Source: Acerihabitans sp047324305
GTDB taxonomy: Bacteria; Pseudomonadota; Gammaproteobacteria; Enterobacterales; Enterobacteriaceae
Length of the DNA: 64,000 nt
Reading direction: 5' to 3'
NCBI RefSeq assembly: GCF_047324305.1
Contig: NZ_CP178740.1
Span: forward strand, 5,642,001-5,706,000
This document shows, one piece after another, positions 34,374 through 43,319 of the stretch. Numbering within the stretch: the first letter of the stretch is position 1; the number at the start of each line of letters is the position of its first letter. The notes under the pieces are model-generated. The model saw nothing but the letters and a program-made list of their open reading frames with translations, was not told the DNA's origin and did not search any database. A program made the translations under genes and the position numbers.

Positions 34374-34397
34374 CATTAGGTAATCGATTACCTAATG
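34374..34397. promoter_or_regulatory. LacI-type operator overlapping the regulator start codon
   Basis: A perfect 24-bp palindrome with core GGTAATCGATTACC (34379-34392). Its last three bases are the ATG proposed for the LacI gene. The same core recurs at 35443-35456. Autorepression by blocking promoter clearance is inferred. Confidence 0.75.
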
Positions 34398-35429
34398 CGA
34401 ATAAACATGCAAAAACCCATAGCTATCCGTGATGTCGCCCAGGCGGCGGGCGTCTCCACCGCCACGGTATCACGTTATATGAACGGCAAGTTTCATGCGA
34501 TGAGCGCGGACACCCGATTGCGCATTGAAAGCGTGATTGACGCTATGGGCTATAAACCGAACGATGTGGCGCGCACGCTTCGCAGCACCAAAAGCAACAC
34601 CATCGCGGTGATCGTGTCCGATATCCTCAATCCCTATTCCATCGCCATCCTGCAAGGGATCGAGGAAGCCTGCGCGGCGTTCGGCTATACCATATTCGTC
34701 TGCAATTCCAGGGAACTGCCGGTAAAGGAGAAAGAATTTATCGAGATGATGCTGGCGAAACGGGTCGATGGTTTTGTGATAAATACCACCGGCGGCAACG
34801 ATGGTCTTATCGCCAGCCTGGCCGAGCGGACCCCCGTGGTGCTGGTTGGACGTAAAATCAGCCAGGGGGCGGTGCAGGCCATTACCGTGAATAACGCGCA
34901 GGGCATGGCCCTGGCGGTGGACCATTTGCGGGCGCAGGGCTGCCGTTCCCTGGCATTGCTCAGCCCGCCCACCACCGGGATCAGCCCGCGCATGGAACGC
35001 GTTGAGGCTTTCCGCACGCACGCCGCCCGCGCCGGGGCCGACGGCATCATCAGCGCTATCCAGATTATCGGCCGTGTCCAGGTCGAGCCGGTCGCCGACG
35101 CCCTGCAACATATCATGGCGCGGCGCGACCCGCGGCAACGGCTGGGCATTATCGCCACCAACGGCATGCTGGCGCTGGCGGTGCTCAAGGCCGCCAAGGT
35201 CCTGGGATATGCCATTCCCGCCGATTTCCTGTTTATCGGTTTTGACGATACCGAATGGGCCTCGGTCAGTTATCCCAGCCTGACGGTGGTCGCGCAACCG
35301 ACCTACGAGGTCGGCGCCGCCGCGGCGAAAAGACTGATCGCCCATTTGATTAAAAAAGAACCGCAAAATGGACCGGACGCCATTGAATTACCGGTGAAAC
35401 TGATCCCTCGAGACTCAACCCTGACTTAA
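34395..35429 (+). CDS. LacI-family transcriptional regulator
   Basis: Repressor of the adjacent sugar-acid genes, 344 aa. Seen: LacI helix-turn-helix at about 9-30 (AIRDVAQAAGVSTATVSRYMNG) with hinge helix GYKPNDVARTLRSTKS, then a periplasmic-binding-like ligand domain (NTIAVIVSDILNPYSIAILQGI to FLFIGFDDTEWASVSYPSLT). Two starts are possible, ATG 34395 inside the operator palindrome or ATG 34407; neither has a clear Shine-Dalgarno sequence, and 34407 leaves the HTH intact. The effector is probably a sugar acid or lactone given its neighbours. Confidence 0.9.
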   Translation: MRINMQKPIAIRDVAQAAGVSTATVSRYMNGKFHAMSADTRLRIESVIDAMGYKPNDVARTLRSTKSNTIAVIVSDILNPYSIAILQGIEEACAAFGYTIFVCNSRELPVKEKEFIEMMLAKRVDGFVINTTGGNDGLIASLAERTPVVLVGRKISQGAVQAITVNNAQGMALAVDHLRAQGCRSLALLSPPTTGISPRMERVEAFRTHAARAGADGIISAIQIIGRVQVEPVADALQHIMARRDPRQRLGIIATNGMLALAVLKAAKVLGYAIPADFLFIGFDDTEWASVSYPSLTVVAQPTYEVGAAAAKRLIAHLIKKEPQNGPDAIELPVKLIPRDSTLT

Positions 35430-35439
35430 TTTTTACCGC

Positions 35440-35459
35440 CAGGGTAATCGATTACCCTG
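35440..35459. promoter_or_regulatory. LacI-type operator upstream of the sugar-acid genes
   Basis: CAGGGTAATCGATTACCCTG is a perfect 20-bp palindrome sharing the 14-bp core of the site at 34374. It lies 18 bp before the next ATG. It supports LacI control of the enzyme and transporter genes. Confidence 0.75.
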
Positions 35460-35476
35460 CTGGACCGGAGGCAGCA

Positions 35477-36595
35477 ATGCACATTCAAGATATCAAGACT
35501 TACGTGGTGGTACAAAAACTGGATACGCAGTTCGGCATGTCCCAGTGGTTATGGGATAGCCGGGCCAGCTGCCTGTTGGAAATCATCACCGACGAGGGCG
35601 TGATCGGCTGGGGCGAGTGTTTTGGCCCGGCCAGGGCCAACGCCGCGCTGATCAATGAATTATTCGCCCCGCTGCTGATCGGGCAGGATCCGCTGCAGCG
35701 CGCGCCGTTGTGGGAAACCCTCTACAACCGCACCCGAGAATTCGGCCGCAAAGGCATCGCGGTTTCCGCGCTGTCCGGTATCGATATCGCCCTATGGGAT
35801 ATCGCCGGCAAAATCATGGGGCAGCCTATCGCGGCATTGCTGGGCGCCGCCGCCGCGGTGCCGGTCACCGCCTATGCGTCGTCTTTTTATTATTCCAGCG
35901 ACGCGCGCTATACGCTGGAGAAAGACGCCGACGAGGCGCTGAACCAGGGATACCGGGCCTTTAAAATGAAAGTGGGCGGCCTGGGGCTTCGCCAGGATGC
36001 GCAACGGGTGGCGCGGGTGCGGCAGTTGATCGGCCCCGATGCCGGCCTGGCGGTGGATGCCAATCGCGCCTATACCGCGCGCGAGGCCATCCAGTTGGGC
36101 AGGATGATTGAGGAACAGGACATCTCCTGGTTTGAGGAGCCGGTGCTGCCGGATGATTTCACCGGCTATCGCGAGGTGAGAAGCGCGTTGCATATGCGCA
36201 TCGCCGGCGGCGAATCGGAATTTACCCGTTTTGGTTTCCGGCCGTTCCTGGAACAACGCTGCGTGGACATCGCCCAGCCGGATGTCGCCGCCTGCGGCGG
36301 CCTGGGCGAAGCGTGGCATATCGCCGTGATGGCCACCGCCTTCGGCGTTGATTGTTATCCCCATCTATGGGGTTCCGCCATCTCCTTGGCCGCCACGCTG
36401 CATTTAATCTCCGCCATTCCGGTGGCGGTGCCATCGATGGTAAAGGCGGGGCCGCTGCTGGAGCTGGATCGGGCGCCCAACGTCTTTCGCGAACAGCTTT
36501 CCGACTTAGTCATCGGGCCGTCGATGCCGGTGCCGGATAAACCGGGACTGGGCATTGAAATCGACCGGGGCCTTATCCGGCGCTACGCGCAATAA
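35477..36595 (+). CDS. Enolase-superfamily sugar-acid enzyme, galactarolactone-cycloisomerase-like
   Basis: Mandelate-racemase-group enzyme acting on an acid sugar or its lactone, 372 aa, cytoplasmic. Seen: catalytic K163-x-K165 (FKMKVGG), metal ligands D194, E220 and E246, D269, and H296 in CYPHLWGSAIS. All family catalytic residues are kept. The HLWGSA context and overall look resemble D-galactarolactone cycloisomerase, but dehydratases of the group are close, so the reaction is unsettled. GGAG stands upstream. It is followed by an ACS transporter, as in sugar-acid operons. Confidence 0.82.
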   Translation: MHIQDIKTYVVVQKLDTQFGMSQWLWDSRASCLLEIITDEGVIGWGECFGPARANAALINELFAPLLIGQDPLQRAPLWETLYNRTREFGRKGIAVSALSGIDIALWDIAGKIMGQPIAALLGAAAAVPVTAYASSFYYSSDARYTLEKDADEALNQGYRAFKMKVGGLGLRQDAQRVARVRQLIGPDAGLAVDANRAYTAREAIQLGRMIEEQDISWFEEPVLPDDFTGYREVRSALHMRIAGGESEFTRFGFRPFLEQRCVDIAQPDVAACGGLGEAWHIAVMATAFGVDCYPHLWGSAISLAATLHLISAIPVAVPSMVKAGPLLELDRAPNVFREQLSDLVIGPSMPVPDKPGLGIEIDRGLIRRYAQ

Positions 36596-36669
36596 CACGG
36601 CCGGCACGTTCGCCAGGCCACGTCACCCTACGATGGAATCATTAAAATAAACACAGAATGGGACAGGAT

Positions 36670-37884
36670 ATGAGTCATGCAAAATGGTACCGGATCGGCG
36701 GCACATTGATGATTGGGCTATTTGTCGCTTATCTCGATCGTTCAAACCTCTCCATTGCGCTGCCCGGCATGGAACGCGACCTGGGTTTTTCCGGCGCGGC
36801 GACCAAAAGCCTGGCATTAACCGGCTTTCTTATCGGCTATGCGGTGGCGAATTTTTTCGGCGGCTTCCTTACCTACAAACTGAACCCCAAAACCACCATC
36901 GTCAGCATGGTGCTGATCTGGTCGCTGGCCCAGGTGATGACCGCCTGGGTCACCTCGCCCACGCTGTTGATTATCTACCGCATTATTCTCGGCATCGCGG
37001 AAGGCATTTACTGGCCGCAGCAATTCCGTTTCGCCCGCGCCTGGTTTACCAAAGATGAAATCACGCGCGGCACCAATCTTATCCAGTTTTACGGCCAGTT
37101 CCTGGCGCTGGCGCTGGGGTTCCTGATCCTGACGCCCATTTACGACGCCCTGGGCTGGGAATGGATTTTTTATATCACCGGCGGGCTGGGCCTGGCGATC
37201 GTGGTGCCGTTATTTTTGCTTTTCCTGAAAAACGCACCGGAGGGCGGCAGCGGGGCGGCGGCCGAAGAGGCGCGTCCCGCCGGGAAACTGACTTTCCAGG
37301 CGCTCGGCGGTTATCCCTTCCTGTTATTGATATTCAGTTATTTCGCCAACGGCATGCTGTTTTGGGGCATTACGCTGTTTATTCCGATGCTGGTTCATTC
37401 GCTGGGCTTTACCGGCCTGTGGCAGGGGTTTGCCAGTTCCCTGCCCTATATGCTGGCGATTGTGTTCGCCATTCCGATGGCCTATATCAGCGATCGTACC
37501 CAGAAACGCGGGCTGATCGCCGCCTCGGGACTGGCCGTCGCCGGCATACTGCTGGTCATGTTGCCCGTTATTGATAATCCGGTGGCGAAAATGGCGTTGA
37601 TTACCCTGGCCATCGCTTATTTCACCAGCAGCTACACCACCAATATCTGGTCGATTATCACCTCAAGCGTCCAGCCCGAAGCGGTAGGCCCGGCGGCCGG
37701 GGTGATTAACGGCATCGGCGCGGGCGGCGGCGGCACCACCGCCGGTTTTGTCGTCGGCGTACTGTACAGCAACACCGGCTCCTATCTGGCGGGATTCAGC
37801 GTTATCGGCGCGGTAGCCATCCTGGGCGGGCTGGCCGTCTATCTTTATACCAAAATCCAGCGCACGGACGTGAGCGCGCAATAA
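36670..37884 (+). CDS. MFS transporter, anion:cation symporter (ACS) family
   Basis: Proton-driven importer of an organic acid, probably the substrate of the preceding enzyme, 404 aa. Seen: twelve membrane segments, N-terminal LMIGLFVAYLDRSNLSIALPGM, and RIILGIAEGIYWPQQFRFARAWFTKDEITRGTN typical of hexuronate/galactonate transporters. Start ATG 36670 has an ACAGGA ribosome site directly upstream; ATG 36658 lies in that site. The 74-bp gap and shared strand suggest one operon under the LacI repressor. Confidence 0.88.
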   Translation: MSHAKWYRIGGTLMIGLFVAYLDRSNLSIALPGMERDLGFSGAATKSLALTGFLIGYAVANFFGGFLTYKLNPKTTIVSMVLIWSLAQVMTAWVTSPTLLIIYRIILGIAEGIYWPQQFRFARAWFTKDEITRGTNLIQFYGQFLALALGFLILTPIYDALGWEWIFYITGGLGLAIVVPLFLLFLKNAPEGGSGAAAEEARPAGKLTFQALGGYPFLLLIFSYFANGMLFWGITLFIPMLVHSLGFTGLWQGFASSLPYMLAIVFAIPMAYISDRTQKRGLIAASGLAVAGILLVMLPVIDNPVAKMALITLAIAYFTSSYTTNIWSIITSSVQPEAVGPAAGVINGIGAGGGGTTAGFVVGVLYSNTGSYLAGFSVIGAVAILGGLAVYLYTKIQRTDVSAQ

Positions 37885-37891
37885 CGTGGCC

Positions 37892-37931
37892 GCGCCCCCA
37901 GCCTTTGCCGCGGTCAATGCGCCGGGGGCGC
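37892..37931. terminator. Hairpin between convergent ACS transporter and emrB-like gene
   Basis: GCGCCCCC (37892-37899) pairs with GGGGGCGC (37924-37931), the latter inside the last codons of the minus-strand gene. Long loop and no T-run; probable but weak evidence. Confidence 0.35.
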
Positions 37932-39512
37932 CGCCGCCGGCTTGGTTATTTTCTTCATCAGCGGCACCATGGCGGTGGCGATGATAAAGCACCACATGAT
38001 CGCCATAAACGTATCGCTGAAGGTTAACGTGCGCGCCTCGCGGTAAGCCAGCGACCACAGCTGGCGCAACGCGGCGGCGGCGGCGGAGGACGGATCGTAG
38101 CCGAGCCGGGTAAATTGCCCGGCCAGCGTATCCAGCATGGCGTTCATCGCCTCGTTGGACGCCGTCAGGGATTCCGCCAGGCGGGAATAATGCAGGTTGG
38201 TGCGATCGTTGAGCAACGTCGCGCACCAGGCAATGCCGATGGCGCCGCCCAGGTTGCGCATCAGGTTGAAGAGCCCCGAGGCCATTTTCAGTCGTTCCGG
38301 CGCCAGGCTGCCCAGGGTCAGCGTGACGACCGGGGCGACGGAAAACTGCTGCGCCATGCCGCGGAACGCCTGGGGTATCAGCAGTTCCCGCGCCCCCCAG
38401 TCATGGGTAATCGGCATAAAATTCCACATGGAGAAAGCAAAGCAGGCAAGGCCGAACATCAGCAGCCAGCGCAGATCGATACGGTTGGCTAAAAAGGAAT
38501 AAACCGGAATGGACAGGACCTGGAAGATGCCGGTGGAAAATACCGCCATACCGATCTGCAGCGCGCTGAATCCCCGGACCTGGCCGAGGAACAGCGGCGT
38601 CAGGTAGATAGTGGCGAAGAGGCCGACGCCGGTGATAAAGGAGAAAAAACAGCCAAGGGCGAAGTTGCGCTCTTTTAACGCGCGCAGATCGACAATCGGC
38701 CGGGCAAAGGTTAGCGAGCGCCAGAGAAACAATACGCCCGCCACGGCGGAAATCCAGGCGGTGGCCAGGATAACGCCATCACTAAACCAATCCCAGCGCG
38801 GCCCCTCCTCCAAGGTGTACTCAAGGCAGCCCAGGCAGAGCGCCAGCAGCACAATGCCAAGGTAATCGGCGCCGCGCAGCAGCGCCAGGTTGGCGCGGTC
38901 AATCCTGACCATAAGCGGCACGGCGACGGCAACAAAAATCCCCGGCACTAAATTGATAAAAAAGAGCCAGTGCCAGGAATAGTTTTCGGTAATCCAGCCG
39001 CCCACCGTCGGCCCAAGCGTCGGCGCCAGCGACGCGATGCCGCCGACGGTGGCGGCGGCGAACACCCGCTGCGGCCCGGCAAAAAAGATAAAGGCGGTGG
39101 TAAACACCAGCGGGATCATCGAACCGCCGAGAAATCCCTGCATCGCCCGGAACAGGATCATGCTCTGGATATTCCACGCCCAGCCGCACAGCAGGCTCGA
39201 TAAGGTAAAGCCAATGGCGGAAACGCAGAACAGCCAGCGGGTCGACATCACATGCGCCAGCCAGCCAGAAAGCGGTATGACGATGATCTCGGCGATCAGA
39301 TAGGCGGTCTGGACCCAGACGGTTTCATCGGTGCCCGCCGACAGGCCGCCGCCGATATCCTTTAACGACGCCGAGACAATTTGTATATCCAGCAAGGCGA
39401 TGAACATGCCGACGCACATGGTGGCAAAGGCGAAGATACGGGTGGGCAGCGTCATGCCGGCCGGCAGGGCCGCCACCGATGAATGCGCGGCCGGCGCGGC
39501 GGCGGCGCTCAC
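37914..39512 (-). CDS. EmrB/QacA-type drug efflux transporter (DHA2, 14 TM)
   Basis: Inner-membrane proton antiporter that exports toxic compounds with the neighbouring membrane-fusion protein, 532 aa. Seen: MCVGMFIALLDIQIVSASLKDI at the first membrane segment, WVQTAYLIAEIIVIPLSGWL, and PTLGPTVGGWITENYSWHWLFFINL, the DHA2 antiporter motif. Its start overlaps the fusion-protein gene stop by four bases. No outer-membrane channel gene is nearby, so a shared TolC would be needed. Confidence 0.9.
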   Translation of the reverse strand: MSAAAAPAAHSSVAALPAGMTLPTRIFAFATMCVGMFIALLDIQIVSASLKDIGGGLSAGTDETVWVQTAYLIAEIIVIPLSGWLAHVMSTRWLFCVSAIGFTLSSLLCGWAWNIQSMILFRAMQGFLGGSMIPLVFTTAFIFFAGPQRVFAAATVGGIASLAPTLGPTVGGWITENYSWHWLFFINLVPGIFVAVAVPLMVRIDRANLALLRGADYLGIVLLALCLGCLEYTLEEGPRWDWFSDGVILATAWISAVAGVLFLWRSLTFARPIVDLRALKERNFALGCFFSFITGVGLFATIYLTPLFLGQVRGFSALQIGMAVFSTGIFQVLSIPVYSFLANRIDLRWLLMFGLACFAFSMWNFMPITHDWGARELLIPQAFRGMAQQFSVAPVVTLTLGSLAPERLKMASGLFNLMRNLGGAIGIAWCATLLNDRTNLHYSRLAESLTASNEAMNAMLDTLAGQFTRLGYDPSSAAAAALRQLWSLAYREARTLTFSDTFMAIMWCFIIATAMVPLMKKITKPAAAPPAH

Positions 39513-40591
39513 GGGCGTTCCGCTTCGCGGCTGTCGATGGCGGCGGTTACCGACAGCCCCGGGCGCAGCAGGCCCAGCGTGCCGTCGTCGCGGTCAAGAT
39601 TGATGCGCACCGGGACGCGCTGGACGATTTTGGTGAAATTGCCGGTGGCGTTTTCCGTCGGCAGCACGCTGAACTGCGCGCCGGTCGCCGGCGCCAGGCT
39701 GCTGACCGTACCGTGGAACACCCGCCCGGGCTGGATATCGGCCCGCACCGTGGCGCGCTGTCCCGGCCGCATATCCGCCAGCTGATCTTCTTTAAAATTG
39801 GCGTCCACCCACAAGCCCGTGGCCGGGATAATGACCAACAGCTGGCTGCCGGCGCCGGCCCAGGCGCCCAACCTGGCCCGCCGGTTGCCCACCACGCCGT
39901 TTATCGGCGCGCGGATCTGGCTGTACTCCACATTAAGCCGCGCGAGATCGCGCCCGGCAACGGCCTGATCCAGCGCGGCCTTGATCTGGCCTTTTTCGCT
40001 ATCGGTGACCGCCAGCTGACGCTGTGCCGCCAGGAGCGCCGCGCGGGCCTGCTGGCCATCGGCCACCGCCTGCCGGTAGTCGGCCTCGGCTTTTTGCAGG
40101 CTTTGCACGGAGACGGCGGCGGACATCTGCAGTTTTTGGTAGCGATCCAGGTCATGGCGGGTGCGTTCCGTTTGCGCGTCATAACCGGCGATGGCGGCCT
40201 TGGCCTGCTCGATCAGCGCTTCCTTTAAACTGCGCGTCGAGGCCAGATTGACCAGCGCGGCCTGCTGCGCGGCGATTTCGCTTTCCGTTTTCGCCAGTTC
40301 GGCCCGGTAATCCCGATCGTCAAGCCGCACCAGCACATCGCCGGCATGCACCGCCTGGTTATCGGTGACCTCGACGCTTGCGACATATCCCGCCACTTTG
40401 GCGCTGATGGTGGTGATGTCGCCGCCGATATACGCATCGTCGGTAGTCTGCATAAAGCGGCTTTGGGTCCACCAAAAATAGCCGTAACCGGTAAGTATCG
40501 CCGCGCCGGCCGTCAAGGCCATAAGCATCAGGACGCGGCTTTTTTTCATGCCGCGCGGCGGCGCGTCGCTTGCGCTGAGAGGCGTATTCAT
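39509..40591 (-). CDS. EmrA/HlyD-type membrane fusion protein
   Basis: Periplasmic adaptor anchored by one N-terminal membrane segment (about 18-40), 360 aa. Seen: MQTTDDAYIGGDITTISAKVAGYVASVEVTDNQAVHAGDVLVRLDDRDY, the EmrA lipoyl/barrel block, a long coiled-coil hairpin at about 95-205, and INGVVGNRRARLGAWAGAGSQLLVIIP. Twelve bases downstream of the HxlR gene and upstream of the emrB-like gene: one operon. Confidence 0.92.
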   Translation of the reverse strand: MNTPLSASDAPPRGMKKSRVLMLMALTAGAAILTGYGYFWWTQSRFMQTTDDAYIGGDITTISAKVAGYVASVEVTDNQAVHAGDVLVRLDDRDYRAELAKTESEIAAQQAALVNLASTRSLKEALIEQAKAAIAGYDAQTERTRHDLDRYQKLQMSAAVSVQSLQKAEADYRQAVADGQQARAALLAAQRQLAVTDSEKGQIKAALDQAVAGRDLARLNVEYSQIRAPINGVVGNRRARLGAWAGAGSQLLVIIPATGLWVDANFKEDQLADMRPGQRATVRADIQPGRVFHGTVSSLAPATGAQFSVLPTENATGNFTKIVQRVPVRINLDRDDGTLGLLRPGLSVTAAIDSREAERP

Positions 40592-40603
40592 CGGACTATC
40601 CTG

Positions 40604-41146
40604 TTAAGCAAATTTTTTAGCGGGCGGGTTAAAACGCAGGTTGTCATCCCCGGTCGTTTCTTTTAGCTGCGAAAATTCCATGCGGTAGCGCATTTGCTCG
40701 CTGGCCACCGGTCCCGGGCCTACCCGATAGGCCGCCTCGGTCATTTTTTCACCGGTCACGGCATCCACCAGTATCGGCTGCGCCGGCACGTTGGTTTCCC
40801 GGTTGATCAGCTGTGTCGCGATGCCCTCGGGGGCGAAATGGGCGTTGCCCCAGGCCAGCAACGCCCATAATACCGGCCGGAAATCGCGTCCGGCCTCAGT
40901 CAGGTGATATTCGTGGCGGGGAGGCTTATCGCTGTACTGCCTGCGCTCCAGCAGGCCGTTTTCCACCAGTTCGGTTAACCGGCGCGTCAGCATATTGGGG
41001 GCGATCTTCAGACTGGCCTCGAATTCATAAAACCGCGTCAGGCCGTAGAAGGCGTCGCGCAGGATCAGCATGCTCCACCATTCCCCTACCCGTCCCAGGC
41101 TGCGGGCGATGGGACAGGGCATGGCGCTGAAATCGGTCTTGGTCAT
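40604..41146 (-). CDS. HxlR-family transcriptional regulator
   Basis: Winged-helix regulator, 180 aa. Seen: CPIARSLGRVGEWWSMLILRDAFYGLTRFYEFEASLKIAPNMLTRRLTELVENGLLERR, the HxlR domain at about 10-100, with C10 conserved; some HxlR members sense electrophiles through such a cysteine. The extra 60-residue C-terminus is longer than usual. First gene of the emrAB-like operon; two 17-bp operators lie upstream. The classical emrAB partner is a MarR protein, so this pairing is different. Confidence 0.88.
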   Translation of the reverse strand: MTKTDFSAMPCPIARSLGRVGEWWSMLILRDAFYGLTRFYEFEASLKIAPNMLTRRLTELVENGLLERRQYSDKPPRHEYHLTEAGRDFRPVLWALLAWGNAHFAPEGIATQLINRETNVPAQPILVDAVTGEKMTEAAYRVGPGPVASEQMRYRMEFSQLKETTGDDNLRFNPPAKKFA

Positions 41147-41167
41147 GGGCGGGCGCTCCGGCTGGTA

Positions 41168-41216
41168 ACTATCAAGTTGAAAGTAGCATACCGCCAGTGA
41201 CTATCATTATGCAAGT
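41168..41216. promoter_or_regulatory. Two HxlR-type operators upstream of the efflux operon
   Basis: ACTATCAAGTTGAAAGT (41168-41184, pairing at seven of eight positions) and ACTATCATTATGCAAGT (41200-41216) share ACTATCA-N3-TG-N-AAGT. Centres are 32 bp apart, three helical turns. They lie between the divergent HxlR and MBL-fold genes. Confidence 0.6.
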
Positions 41217-41334
41217 GTATGCCTAAAAAAAGGCGCATAGGGTATAGTCAAAGCGGGCACTCTCGCGCCGCATGCCGCGCGTAGGGCTTTTGACCGGCCG
41301 CCGGCGCGGCATTCTCAATCAAGGCAGGTGTTGC

Positions 41335-42261
41335 ATGTCAGATCATCAGCATAGCGTTTCCCAAGCCGCCACCCTGCGCGTCTGCCGCCCCTGGCCCGGG
41401 ATCATGGCTTTTTACGACGGGCGCATCCCCCATAAGAGACTTTACGGCGCGCAAGATAACTGGCTCGATGACGGCGCCTTCTCTCTCGGCACCGCCACCT
41501 ACGCCATCATCGCGGGCCACGAGGCGGTGGTGTACGATACCCACATGACGCTCGATCACGCCGCGGCGATCCGCGCCATCCTGGAAGAAGAGGGCGTCAC
41601 CGCCATCAGGGTGATCATGAGCCATTGGCATACCGATCATGTCGCGGGCAACGCGGCGTTCGCCGATTGCGAAATCATCGCCTGCGACCTGACCCGGCAA
41701 TTGCTGATCGAACACCGCGAAGAGCTGGAAAACGGCGCCCCGCCCATTACGCCGCTGGTCCTGCCCACCACCACCTTTACCGATAGCCTGGACCTGACCG
41801 TCGGCGCCCTCTCCCTGGAGCTGCGCCAGTACGATATCCACAGCGCGGACGGCCTGGTGGTGCGCATCCCTTCGCTGGGGCTGCTGTTGGCCGGCGACAC
41901 GCTGGAGGACACCCTGACCTATGTCGCCGAACCCGGACGGCTCGCGATACACCTGCGCGAGCTGGCCCGCCTCGGCCAGTGGGATTTCCAGCGGATCCTG
42001 CCGAACCACGGCCGCTTAGAGATGATTGCCGCCGGCGGCTACCCGCGCGACCTGATCGCCGCCACGCAGCGGTATGTGGAACAGCTACTCCGGCTGCCGG
42101 CACACCCGGAATTAGCCGCTTTGCCGCTGGTGGAGTTTGCCGCCGCCTCGCTGGCGACCGGCGCGGTGGCCTGGTTCGAACCCTATGAGGCGGTACACCG
42201 GCATAATATCGCCAGCGTGCTGAAGGCGGCCGGCGCCGATTGCCGGCCACAGCCTGGCTGA
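41335..42261 (+). CDS. Metallo-beta-lactamase-fold hydrolase
   Basis: Metal-dependent hydrolase, 308 aa, cytoplasmic (no signal peptide). Seen: the zinc motif H97-W-H99-T-D101-H102, further ligands likely in LLAGDTLED and LPNHG. Start ATG 41335 has GGCAGG upstream; the open frame extends to 41272 but without a ribosome site. Divergent from the HxlR-efflux operon and possibly under the same operators. Substrate class (lactone, thioester, phosphodiester) cannot be read from sequence. Confidence 0.82.
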   Translation: MSDHQHSVSQAATLRVCRPWPGIMAFYDGRIPHKRLYGAQDNWLDDGAFSLGTATYAIIAGHEAVVYDTHMTLDHAAAIRAILEEEGVTAIRVIMSHWHTDHVAGNAAFADCEIIACDLTRQLLIEHREELENGAPPITPLVLPTTTFTDSLDLTVGALSLELRQYDIHSADGLVVRIPSLGLLLAGDTLEDTLTYVAEPGRLAIHLRELARLGQWDFQRILPNHGRLEMIAAGGYPRDLIAATQRYVEQLLRLPAHPELAALPLVEFAAASLATGAVAWFEPYEAVHRHNIASVLKAAGADCRPQPG

Positions 42262-42290
42262 GTGAGGATCAACCGCGCGCGCGGGAGTTC

Positions 42291-42307
42291 GCCGCGATTT
42301 TCGCGGC
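42291..42307. terminator. Hairpin between convergent MBL-fold and aldo/keto reductase genes
   Basis: GCCGCGA-TTT-TCGCGGC is a perfect 7-bp stem with a three-base loop, 30 bp after the MBL-fold stop. No T-run. Confidence 0.4.
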
Positions 42308-42371
42308 AAGGGGGCTGCGGCGCGCGGCTGGACTGCCGCGGGTGGACGTCACGCCGGTTTGCCCGCCGCCA

Positions 42372-43319
42372 TCAGACCAGGGCGATCAGTTCGCGCCGCT
42401 GCCGCGGCGTCAGCGCCGGTCCGGTCGCCGCCGCCGCGTTTTCCGCCATGTACCTGGGATTGCCCGTGCCCGGTATGGCGCAGGTGACGGCGGAATTGGC
42501 GAGCACGAACTTCAGCGCCAGCTGCGCCCAGGACGCGGCGCCGGCGTCTGCGGCCCAGCCGGGCAGCGGCGTCGCCCCCAGGCGCCTGAGCAGCCCCCCG
42601 CCGCCAAACGGCGTGTTGCAGATAACGGCCACCCCTTTGTCACGCGCCAGGGGGAGCAGCCGTTGTTCGGCCGCGCGATCGTCCAGGGCATAGTTAATCT
42701 GCAGAAAATCCAGCGGCGTGGCGTTGATGAGGCTCTCCAGCGCATCGTACGCCGCAGGGGTATAGTGCGTGACGCCGATATAGCGGATGCGTCCCGCCGC
42801 TTTCATCGCGCGCAGGGTGGGCAGGTGCGTTTGCCAGTCCAGCAGATTATGGATTTGCATCAGATCGATGCGATCGGTTTGCAGTAAACGGAACGACGCC
42901 TCCATTTGCCGGATGCCGGCCTCGCGTCCGGAGGTCCATACCTTGGTGGCGAGAAAGGCCCGGGGCCGCAGCCGCCGCGCCCCCAGCAGTTCGCCGGTGG
43001 TGCGCTCCGCCCGGCCGTACATGGGCGAACTGTCGATAACCGTGCCGCCGGCGGCAAACAACGCATCCAGCACCGCGGGAAGCCGCGCATACTGACTGTC
43101 GCCGGGCGCGACATCAAAGCCGCGATAGGTGCCAAGGCCGATAACCGGCAGCGCTTCGCGCGAGGAAGGGATAGGACGGGTCGGCATAGGCGATGCTCCT
43201 GGCGAAGGCGGCCGCGGGGATACCGGCGGCGCGCCGAATGAAACCCTTGCGCCCAGGGTGCTCCAGGCCGCCCATCCGGCGCCGAGGCGCAAGAGCCGGC
43301 GGCGGGATAACGGCGCCAT
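42372..43319 (-). CDS. Aldo/keto reductase with twin-arginine signal
   Basis: NADPH-type oxidoreductase of the AKR superfamily, 315 aa. Seen: N-terminal S5-R-R-R-L-L followed by a hydrophobic stretch and an AxA-like site (VSFGA), a Tat export signal, so the folded enzyme is probably periplasmic. Catalytic residues D96, Y101, K126 and H157 are all present (VIDSSPMYG, ATKVW, MQIHN). AKRs are usually cytoplasmic, so an exported one is unusual; its cofactor would have to travel with it. Divergent from the RspR-like gene. Confidence 0.85.
   Translation of the reverse strand: MAPLSRRRLLRLGAGWAAWSTLGARVSFGAPPVSPRPPSPGASPMPTRPIPSSREALPVIGLGTYRGFDVAPGDSQYARLPAVLDALFAAGGTVIDSSPMYGRAERTTGELLGARRLRPRAFLATKVWTSGREAGIRQMEASFRLLQTDRIDLMQIHNLLDWQTHLPTLRAMKAAGRIRYIGVTHYTPAAYDALESLINATPLDFLQINYALDDRAAEQRLLPLARDKGVAVICNTPFGGGGLLRRLGATPLPGWAADAGAASWAQLALKFVLANSAVTCAIPGTGNPRYMAENAAAATGPALTPRQRRELIALV

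Noticed and set aside
41272..41334. Longer N-terminus for the MBL-fold hydrolase
   Set aside because: No ribosome site and Arg-rich residues not typical of the family; ATG 41335 is better.
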